A DNA stretch of 64,000 bases from the NCBI RefSeq assembly GCF_958405895.1, contig NZ_CATZAR010000001.1. One strand, 5' to 3'. This document shows, in pieces, positions 32,349 to 39,813 of the stretch; the first letter of the stretch is position 1, and each line of letters starts with the position of its first letter. Position numbers and translations under genes: made by a program. This stretch comes from Ralstonia thomasii. Its GTDB lineage: Bacteria > Pseudomonadota > Gammaproteobacteria > Burkholderiales > Burkholderiaceae. Under the pieces are notes generated by a model, which saw only the letters and a program-made list of their open reading frames with translations, was not told where the DNA came from and searched no databases.

Positions 32349-32664
32349 GACAACCCCCTGATGAATTTTTAGGGGCCAAGCGTAGGGCGTTTGTTGCGCC
32401 GCGCAAACGAATTCGTTGGCAGATCGATATGCGTCCGCCCGCGCGCACTGGTCCAGCCATGCGCCGCAAAGCCGCGCGGGCCTTCAGTTTTTACATTTCA
32501 TGCCGATAGAAATGGCAGGTGATCGAAGGCGCACCACGCTGTCATTCACCCAACAACAGTGCGCGATACACTGCAAGAACAACGAACGAACGGGGAATAC
32601 ACGTGGAGCAATCGGCTGGCGTCGTCATTCGCCGGCATCGCCATGCGCGCTGGGCCTGCCGATC

Positions 32665-34314
32665 ATGCTGATCGCTGCACTGGCTAGCGCTGCACTCGTT
32701 TCGATCGCGCTGATCGGTCTATCGTGGCCGCGCCGCGATGACGCGGAAGTCTCCGCCTTCATGCTGCTGGCGCTCGGCACCGCGCTATGGAGCGGCGCGC
32801 GTCTTATGGAAGTCGTCACCTTCGACATGCCCGTGCGCGTGGGTTGGGCCAAGGTCGCCTATCTCGGAATCATGATGGTGCCCGCGGCATGGCTGCGCAT
32901 GGTCGTTGGCCTCATACGGCCCGAATTCAACGCATTGCCGGTGGTGCGCGCAGGCTGGGTGCTGGCGCTGCTGGTGGCCGCCGGCTTCATCGGTCTGGTC
33001 GCCACCAATGAACTGCACCACCTGGTATGGCTCGATTGGCGCTTCGTCGTCATTGATGGGATAAAGCGCGCGGTGTTCGATCACGGGCGCATGTTCTGGG
33101 TGGGCACCGCCTACAACTACGTGCTGCTGGCCATCAGCCTTGTGTTGCTGGTGCTGCCCATCGACGAAGCCGCCTCCGGGCTCTACGTGTCGTCGCGCAC
33201 GCAGGTGCGGCTGGTGCTCGTCATCGGGTAACTGCTGCCGCTGGTCGCGCATCTGGCATATCTGCAGCACTGGACGACGGCGCTGGGCGGCGATCTCACA
33301 CCCGCCACGTTTGCCGTCAGCACCGCAATGCTCGGGTGGGTCGTGCTGCGGCCGCGCTTGCGCGACACCGCCGGCTATGCGCGAGGCAAGATCATCGAAG
33401 CCATGCGAGACGGCTGCATCGTGCTGGCCCGCGATGGCTCCATCGCCAGCATCAACGCCGCCGCGCGCTATCTGTTGCCGAGCGCCCAGGTGCATGCCAT
33501 GCCGCCCCCCGTGCTGAACGTGGCCGGCATCCTGCGCGAGTTCGAACGTACGCGCCTGCCCAACCGCCACCAGGTCTGGCTGCCCGACACGGGCCGCACG
33601 CTGGAAGTCACGCTCGAAGGCTTGCGCGACGCGCGCGGACGCCACGCGGGTGTTTTCCTGCTGTTGCGCGACGTGACGGTCGAGCAGTTGCAGCGTGCCG
33701 GCATGGCCAGCGCCCAGGATGCACTGCGCGGCGAGTTGCAGCGCACGCGGGCCTTGCTCAGCGTGCTCGAGAACGACGTCAACCGCGACGCACTCACGCA
33801 GCTGTTCAATCGCCGCTTTTTTGAGACGCAGGCCCCGCGATTGTTCGACCACGCCCGCCGCGACAATCGCCCAGTCACGCTGGCGCTGTTCGACATCGAC
33901 TGCTTCAAGCAATACAACGACACCTACGGCCACCTTCGTGGCGACGATTGCCTGCGCATGGTGGCCGACACGCTGGGCATGGCGTGCCGGCACCCAGATG
34001 ACTTCATCGCGCGTGTGGGCGGCGAAGAATTCGTCGCCATGCTGTTCGACCTGAACCGCGATGACGCCCGCCAGGTCGTGGCCCGCGCCGTGGCCATGGT
34101 GGCCGAACGGGCGGAACCGCACGCGGCGTCTGTCGTCGCGCCGTACGTCACGCTATCAGCCGGCGCCGTCACGCTCACGCCCGCCGACGAACACCTGGAC
34201 GAGCTGTTCGAATGGGCCGATGCAGCGCTCTACGATGCCAAGCGCAGCGGGCGCAATACGTTCCGCTTTCACCAGAGTCCGCCAGGGCTGCGGAGTGTGG
34301 CGACCGCGGAGTAG
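32665..34314 (+). pseudogene. Membrane diguanylate cyclase gene interrupted by one in-frame TAA
   Basis: One frame reads through 32665-34314 except for a TAA at 33229-33231. Before it lies a 7TM-type sensor region (helices such as VRAGWVLALLVAAGFIGLVA) ending VRLVLVIG. After it the same frame resumes LLPLVAHLAYLQH, the last two helices, then a PAS-like domain (GCIVLARDGSIASINAAARY) and a GGDEF domain with an intact active site (FIARVGGEEFVAML) plus the DALTQLFNRRFFE entry. A complete protein would be about 549 residues. The downstream half could start internally and be a soluble cyclase, or the gene is recently dead. A GTG mini-frame (32603-32671, 22 codons) with a ribosome site overlaps the ATG. 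Confidence 0.8.
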
Positions 34315-34446
34315 GCCGCCCGTTCGTAGGGCTACGTCATTGGCCTGTTACGCAACGGCAAGTGCATCGGAAGAATGGACACATGCGCGGGACCACCGCA
34401 CATGCGCGGCTGCCGCCAGCAGCCAAATCCATTCTTGGAGTATGCG

Positions 34447-34953
34447 ATGCCGACAGGCCAATCCATTGCCACAGTCGTCGACCACTATCTGCGCAATGCC
34501 GAGCTGCCCGAAGCCATTTCCGCGCAGCAGACGTTTCAGCACGCCTTCGATGTCTATCTGAAGGATTCCAACGCCTACGCAAACACGTATTTCGCCCGGT
34601 ATTTCGAGTGGCAGGGCGTGGTGCGCGAGCGCTGGTTCCACGAATGCATTGACGCAGATCTGCTCATGAGCGGACGCGTGATCTTCGTGACCAAGCTGGC
34701 GCATCAGGAATTCGTTGAAGAGACATTCCCGTTTCAGCGCGTGGAATGCCACCTGAACACCTTCCGGGTGCAGCCGTGCTCGTTCTACATGGTGTTCCGG
34801 TTCGTTTCAGGCGGGCGGCTGGTGTCGCTGGGGTATCAGCAGGTGGTGTGCGCCAACGCCGAGCGCGTCATCCAGCGGTTGCCGGAGCACGTGCGCATGC
34901 GTGTGAAGGCGTACGAGCTGGACACGCTGCCGGAGCTGGCACACGCGTCCTGA
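34447..34953 (+). CDS. Hotdog-fold acyl thioesterase
   Basis: The 168-residue protein is a 4HBT-type hotdog domain with NTYFARYFEWQGVVRERWFH near residues 42-61, the position of the signature in polyketide-associated thioesterases such as the enediyne TE group, and RVIFVTKLAHQEFVEETFPF later. It should hydrolyse an acyl thioester in the cytoplasm. No PKS gene is nearby. A TTGGAG ribosome site precedes the second of two close ATGs, which is the one in frame. It converges with the sensor kinase gene with 19 bp between. Confidence 0.72.
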   Translation: MPTGQSIATVVDHYLRNAELPEAISAQQTFQHAFDVYLKDSNAYANTYFARYFEWQGVVRERWFHECIDADLLMSGRVIFVTKLAHQEFVEETFPFQRVECHLNTFRVQPCSFYMVFRFVSGGRLVSLGYQQVVCANAERVIQRLPEHVRMRVKAYELDTLPELAHAS

Positions 34954-34972
34954 TGTTCTAAAGGTGTAAACG

Positions 34973-36358
34973 TCAGATAGCAGGCGGTTGGGGAAACCGC
35001 ATGGAGAACAGCGTGTATTCCCCAACCACGGATTCACATTGGATGCGCCCCCCGAATGCCTGCATGACGCGGCGGCAGAACGTCAGCCCCACGCCCGAGC
35101 CCTTGCCGACATGCTTGGTGGAGAAGAACGGGTCAAAGATACGACGCTGCACGCTGGGCGGAATGCCGGTGGCGCTGTCGCGCACCACGAGCACGTAGCT
35201 GTCGCCATCCTGGCGGGCGGAGATTTCGATGTGCCCCTTGCGCGCGATCTGGATGGCATGCAGCGCATTCTTCAGCAGGTTGAACAGCACATACACGAGC
35301 AGCGTGTCGGAGCCAACGAACCGCCAGTCGGCGTTGAACGGCTGCACGTGCACGCGTTCGCGCTCCCCGGCCTGGAACGGATACTGCGCCACGGCCGTCT
35401 CTACGCATTCGCGCAGCGAGTGGGCCGCAAAGGTGCGCCGGTCGAGGCGCTCCAGCGTGACGGAGGCCAATGCCATTTCGATCACGCTGTGCGCGGACGC
35501 GACTTCCGACGTGATGGCACCCGCCAGCTTGGACAGGCGATCGAGCATGGCCGGATGCTGCGGCGGCTGGCACAGGCCGTTGTCGATGGCGAGTTGATAG
35601 CCGCGGTAAACGTCGGGCCAGGCGCGGGCGATTTCGGCTGCCTGCAAGCGGATGGTGGTCAGCGGCGTACGTACTTCATGCGCAACGGTGGCGGCCAGTG
35701 CATACGGGCGCATCAGGTCGAACTTGACCACGCCCACGGCGATGATGCCCAGCGCAACGGCCAGCGGCAGCACACCCGGCGGGTAGAACGCAATGCCGTA
35801 GTTGACCGCGTAGTCGGCCGCCGCCAACGAAATCAACCCGACGCCGAACAGGCACGTCAGCAACCGTTTGCGCTTTTCGGCGGTGGCATGTCGCTGCTCG
35901 CGGTAGAGCACCCACATGCCGCGCGTGACGAGCACAACTGTCTGGGCGATGTGCACGGCTTCCAGCACGCCGGCCCTCGGATAGAAACCGAAGTGGAACT
36001 GATGCACACCATCGATGACGAGGTTGGTGGTCAGCAACAACGCGATCAGCGCGGCATCCAGCGCATACGCGGCCAGGAGCGAGGGCCGCTCGCTCGGCGC
36101 TTCGGCCACCTCCACGGCAAAGTGATACAGCATGGTCGGCATGACGAGGATGGCAATCCAGCCGAGCTTGGCGAGCACCTGGGCGGTGCCAATGTCATGG
36201 GTCTGGAAGAGAAACGCCCAGATGCCTTGCCACAGGCACGTGAGTGTCGTCATGCCGAGAAACGCCAGACTGGCACGCGTACGGCCGCGCGTGGTCACGA
36301 CGTAGACGCCGTAGAACAGGAAGAGCGACGAGACGAAGGCGGGGAACAGGGCGTACAT
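34973..36358 (-). CDS. Membrane sensor histidine kinase (CqsS/PhcS-like topology)
   Basis: The 461-residue protein has about seven N-terminal membrane helices (to near residue 215). A HisKA-like region with VAHEVRTPLTTIRLQ (phosphoacceptor His near 226) follows, then a HATPase domain with the N box LFNLLKNALHAI, the G1 box DSATGIPPSVQRRIFDPFFS and the G2 box GKGSGVGLTFC. There is no attached receiver. The topology and the spaced helix after the H box (YRGYQLAIDN) recall kinases of the CqsS/PhcS signal-sensing group. No cognate response regulator or signal synthase is adjacent. The start was set at MYALFPAFV since the longer frame has no membrane character. Confidence 0.82.
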   Translation of the reverse strand: MYALFPAFVSSLFLFYGVYVVTTRGRTRASLAFLGMTTLTCLWQGIWAFLFQTHDIGTAQVLAKLGWIAILVMPTMLYHFAVEVAEAPSERPSLLAAYALDAALIALLLTTNLVIDGVHQFHFGFYPRAGVLEAVHIAQTVVLVTRGMWVLYREQRHATAEKRKRLLTCLFGVGLISLAAADYAVNYGIAFYPPGVLPLAVALGIIAVGVVKFDLMRPYALAATVAHEVRTPLTTIRLQAAEIARAWPDVYRGYQLAIDNGLCQPPQHPAMLDRLSKLAGAITSEVASAHSVIEMALASVTLERLDRRTFAAHSLRECVETAVAQYPFQAGERERVHVQPFNADWRFVGSDTLLVYVLFNLLKNALHAIQIARKGHIEISARQDGDSYVLVVRDSATGIPPSVQRRIFDPFFSTKHVGKGSGVGLTFCRRVMQAFGGRIQCESVVGEYTLFSMRFPQPPAI

Positions 36359-36583
36359 GGAAATCGGAAGTCGGCGCAGTGTCGGCGCGCCAAATGCCGA
36401 CCGGGATCGACGGTAACCCGGAAGGCTACCGGCAACCCCGTGTTCGTACACGCGTTCCGATATCACATTTTTTTCATTCTGGATTAAGCGAAACCCTGAA
36501 AACGGCGCCGTATCGCGGCACCCCTCGAATGGGTGTGACAAAAAGGATGAGAAGGGTGAAGGCGCCAAAGCCGCTCATGTGAC

Positions 36584-37336
36584 TCAGGTGGCCTCGATGA
36601 GCATCGCGTCGATGGCAAATGAATGGTCGGGCGCCACGGCAAAGTACGCGCGCGCTTCGTCGGCTGCGCGGTCGAACAGGTCGCGGATGGCATCGGCCCG
36701 GACCTGCGGGGTGCGGATGCGGGCGATCCAGCTGTCGAAGGCCATCATCAGCTTCCAGGTGCGCGGTGTGCCAGGCTGGAAGCCGGCCTCCGCCAGCATG
36801 GCCTGCCATTCGGACACACGGTAGTCGCGCACGTGCGACGCATCGCGCAGCACCTCGGCGGTCTGCAGCAGCGTGTCGAGCAGCGGCACTTCCGGCGCGA
36901 CGATATCCACGATGACGAGCTTGCCGCCGGGTTTGAGCACACGGCGCGCTTCAGACAGGCCCTTGCGCACGTCGTACCAATGATGGGCAGAAAAACGCGT
37001 GGCAACGATGTCGAACGCGGCATCGTCAAAGGGCAGGTTTTCAGCGCGGCCAGCTTGCGTGTGCAATTGCGCGAGGCCGCGGCGCGCGGCTTCGGCGGCC
37101 ACCACGCCCAGCATGTCTTCCGACAGGTCATACGCCACCATGGCGGCCACGTGCGGCGCCATGGCAAAGCTCACGTGCCCGCCGCCGCTGCCCAGATCGA
37201 GCACCTTGGCGTGCGGCGCCGATTGCGCCAGCGCGGCCAGCGCGTCGAGATCGGCGCCCTGCGCGTGCACGGCGCTGGTCAGGTAGGCCTGGGCGACTTG
37301 GCCGAATTGCTGGTCGACGAGTCGATGCTGCTGCAT
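36584..37336 (-). CDS. Class I SAM-dependent methyltransferase
   Basis: The 250-residue protein has SAM-binding motif I VLDLGSGGGHVSFAMAP near residue 45, motif II YDLSEDML, post-motif DIVATRFSAHHW and motif III RRVLKPGGKLVIVDI. It resembles UbiE/COQ5-like small-molecule methyltransferases. The substrate is unknown. It is transcribed toward the sensor kinase gene on the same strand with 225 bp between, a gap in which I see no gene. Confidence 0.82.
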   Translation of the reverse strand: MQQHRLVDQQFGQVAQAYLTSAVHAQGADLDALAALAQSAPHAKVLDLGSGGGHVSFAMAPHVAAMVAYDLSEDMLGVVAAEAARRGLAQLHTQAGRAENLPFDDAAFDIVATRFSAHHWYDVRKGLSEARRVLKPGGKLVIVDIVAPEVPLLDTLLQTAEVLRDASHVRDYRVSEWQAMLAEAGFQPGTPRTWKLMMAFDSWIARIRTPQVRADAIRDLFDRAADEARAYFAVAPDHSFAIDAMLIEAT

Positions 37337-37454
37337 GTCTGCTCCTTACGGCTTGTGGGGATGAGGAGCGGCCAGTGTAGGAGCGCGGCCCGCGCGGCGA
37401 AATTCGTGATTCGCGAAATGGGGTATCGCGCGAGCGCTTCGGGGTATCGCGCGT

Positions 37455-38375
37455 TCAGCCGAAGCGGAACAATTGCGCGGGCGTGTCGACCAGCACCTGC
37501 TTGCGGTCCGCTGCGCTGGGCAGGAGCACGCCGGCGAAGGCCCACATCTTGTCGTAGTCGATCTGCGATTCGAACTGCGTGTGCGGCCAGTCGCTGCCCC
37601 ATACCAGGCGGTCCAGGCCGAGCGCATCTTTCAGGCGCGGCATGGCGGCCTGCGCGATGGCTTCGCCGCGTCCGTTGGCGCCATTCCGGTAGGCACCGGA
37701 AATCTTCACCCACACGCGGCGCGAGCGGCCGGCGGCGAGCAATGCGGCAAAGCCGGGGTCGTCCACGCCGAGTGCCGGGTCGGGACGGCCGAAATGATCG
37801 ACCACCACGTTCACCTGCGCTTCCTGCAGCGGCTGCAGCAGCGCGGGCAGGCGGCGTGCCTCGACGTGCAGTTCCACATGCCAGCCCAGCGCATGCAGGC
37901 GTGCCAGCGCGGCTTGCCACACGGGCGATTTCAATTGCGGGTCTGCCGCACCGATCAGGTTCAGGCGGATGCCGACGATGCCCTCGGCGTTCATCTGCGC
38001 GAGCAGGGTTTCGGGCGCGGCCGGGTCGATGACGGCCACGCCGCGCAAGCGCTGCGGCGCCTGTTTGAGCGCGGCCAGCAGGTAGCTGTTGTCGACGCCC
38101 AGGAAGCTCGGCTGGACCAGCACACCGTGCGACACGCCATGCGCGTCGAGCTGCGCCAGGTAGGCCGGCAGCGGCGCGTCATACGTGGGCGCATAGCGGC
38201 GCGCATCGGCCAGCGGCAAGCCGCGCTCGAATACATGCGCATGCGTATCGATGGCAGTGATGCCCGCGGAAGTGCCGCGCGTGGCGTCGCTGTTGCCGGT
38301 GGCGGCGCAGCCGGCAAGGGCGGTGGAACCTAGCATGGCAAGCAATCCGGTGTTGAAGGCGCGGCGGGTGGGCAT
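37455..38375 (-). CDS. Exported amidohydrolase-family protein (amidohydrolase 2, PDC-lactonase-like)
   Basis: The 306-residue protein begins MPTRRAFNTGLLAMLGSTAL, a Tat-like motif, followed by AGCAAT, a lipobox with Cys near residue 23. The TIM-barrel amidohydrolase 2 domain shows IDTHAHVFERGLP, GVAVIDP, HVELHVE, VVDHFGRPD and a final LVWGSDWPHTQ with the metal Asp. The motifs match 2-pyrone-4,6-dicarboxylate lactonase relatives, which hydrolyse lactones or decarboxylate. Membrane export is unusual for them. It lies 55 bp downstream of an MFS transporter gene and probably shares its operon. Confidence 0.82.
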   Translation of the reverse strand: MPTRRAFNTGLLAMLGSTALAGCAATGNSDATRGTSAGITAIDTHAHVFERGLPLADARRYAPTYDAPLPAYLAQLDAHGVSHGVLVQPSFLGVDNSYLLAALKQAPQRLRGVAVIDPAAPETLLAQMNAEGIVGIRLNLIGAADPQLKSPVWQAALARLHALGWHVELHVEARRLPALLQPLQEAQVNVVVDHFGRPDPALGVDDPGFAALLAAGRSRRVWVKISGAYRNGANGRGEAIAQAAMPRLKDALGLDRLVWGSDWPHTQFESQIDYDKMWAFAGVLLPSAADRKQVLVDTPAQLFRFG

Positions 38376-38430
38376 GGGGTCTCCTGGCGGCGACGGATCG
38401 AGTGCGTCGTCATGATGTTGTGATGGGTGT

Positions 38431-39678
38431 TCAGACCGTAACGGCAGCGAGGTCGCGGCCCTTCGTTTCGGGCAGCATCAGCACGGCCACTGCGACGATC
38501 GAATACGCGATGGCCGCGTCGATGCCGATGGCCGTGCCCAGCGACATCGAGGCGCTCATCTTGCCCACCAGCACCGGGAACGCGGCAGACACCACGCGGC
38601 CGAAGTTGTAGCAAAAGCCCACGCCCGTGCCGCGCACGCCCTGCGGATACAGCTCGTTGAACAACGCGCCCATGCTGGCCGGAATGCCCGCCGCAAAGAA
38701 GCCCAGCGGAAAGCCCAGCACCAGCATCGCGCCATCCGACAGCGGTACGAGCAGATACACCAGCACCGTCACCACGCAGCAGCACGAGAACAGCAGGATG
38801 TTGCCGCGACGGCCGAGCACGTCCAGCAGCCATGCACTGGCCACGCAGCCGCACCAGAAGGCGAAGATGATCACCGCCAGGTAGCCGCCCGTGCCGAGCA
38901 CCGACAAGTGCCGCTCTGTCTTCAGATACGTCGGCAGCCACGTCATCAGCGCGTAGTAGCCGCCATGCGCGCCCACGCCCAGCAGGCCGCCGATCAGCGT
39001 CATGCGCAGCACCTGCGGGCGGAAGATGTCGAGCAGCGGAAAGCGAGAGATCGGCATCGCGTTGGCGTTCGCATCCGGCGTGGCCGCCGGCACGGGTTCC
39101 TGCACGCCACGGCGGATGTAGATGATGAGCAGCGCCGGCAGCAACCCCGCAGCGAACATCACGCGCCAGGCAAGATCGGGTTCAATGAAGGAATACGTGA
39201 GCGCATACAGCAGCACCGCCGCGCCCCAGCCCACGGCCCATGCGCTCTGCACGGTGCCCATGGCCTTGCCGCGGTGGCTGGCGCGAATGCTCTCGGCCAT
39301 TAGCACGGCGCCCGCCGCCCATTCGCCGCCAAAGCCGAAACCCTGGATGGCCTTGAGCACCAGGAACTGCTCGAAATTCTGCGCGAAGGCCGAGGCGAAT
39401 GTGGCCAGCGAGAACCACAGCACCGTGATCTGCAGCGTACGCACGCGGCCGAAGCGGTCGGTCAATGCGCCGGCAATCCAGCCGCCCAGGGCCGACGCCA
39501 CCAGCGTGATGCCCGACACCAGCCCCGCCTCGGCCTTGCCGATGTGCCAGGCCGCGATGATGGTCGGGATGACGAGGCTGAACATCTGCACGTCCAGCGC
39601 GTCGAGCGCCCAGCCGCCAAAGCAGGCCCAGAACGTGCGCTTTTCCCCTTTCGAAATCTCTTTGAACCAGCCGAACAT
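38431..39678 (-). CDS. MFS transporter, aromatic acid/metabolite:H+ symporter-type
   Basis: The 415-residue protein has about 12 transmembrane helices, the MFS loop signature GALTDRFGRVRT near residue 65, an acidic helix-1 motif GGWALDALDVQMFS typical of the AAHS/NanT group, and GGEWAAGAVLMAES near residue 125. It should import a carboxylic acid with protons. A GGAGGAG ribosome site precedes the ATG at 39678. Its neighbour is the amidohydrolase gene, suggesting uptake of the same substrate. Confidence 0.85.
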   Translation of the reverse strand: MFGWFKEISKGEKRTFWACFGGWALDALDVQMFSLVIPTIIAAWHIGKAEAGLVSGITLVASALGGWIAGALTDRFGRVRTLQITVLWFSLATFASAFAQNFEQFLVLKAIQGFGFGGEWAAGAVLMAESIRASHRGKAMGTVQSAWAVGWGAAVLLYALTYSFIEPDLAWRVMFAAGLLPALLIIYIRRGVQEPVPAATPDANANAMPISRFPLLDIFRPQVLRMTLIGGLLGVGAHGGYYALMTWLPTYLKTERHLSVLGTGGYLAVIIFAFWCGCVASAWLLDVLGRRGNILLFSCCCVVTVLVYLLVPLSDGAMLVLGFPLGFFAAGIPASMGALFNELYPQGVRGTGVGFCYNFGRVVSAAFPVLVGKMSASMSLGTAIGIDAAIAYSIVAVAVLMLPETKGRDLAAVTV

Positions 39679-39723
39679 GCAGTCTCCTCCGGGTGACGTG
39701 AGCGATGCATGATTCACGCATTG

Positions 39724-39758
39724 CTCTAGTCATCTATATGAATAGAGGAATTCTAGAG
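39724..39758. promoter_or_regulatory. Candidate operator upstream of the MFS gene
   Basis: An inverted repeat CTCTAG (39724-39729) and CTAGAG (39753-39758) with an AT-rich interval containing CTATATGAATAG lies about 45 bp before the transporter start. It may be bound by a regulator that is not encoded nearby. Confidence 0.3.
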
Positions 39759-39813
39759 TGAGCCAAGGGACGGTGCAGTCGGTGTTAACCCGTGCGGAGG
39801 GGTGCAGCAGCGA

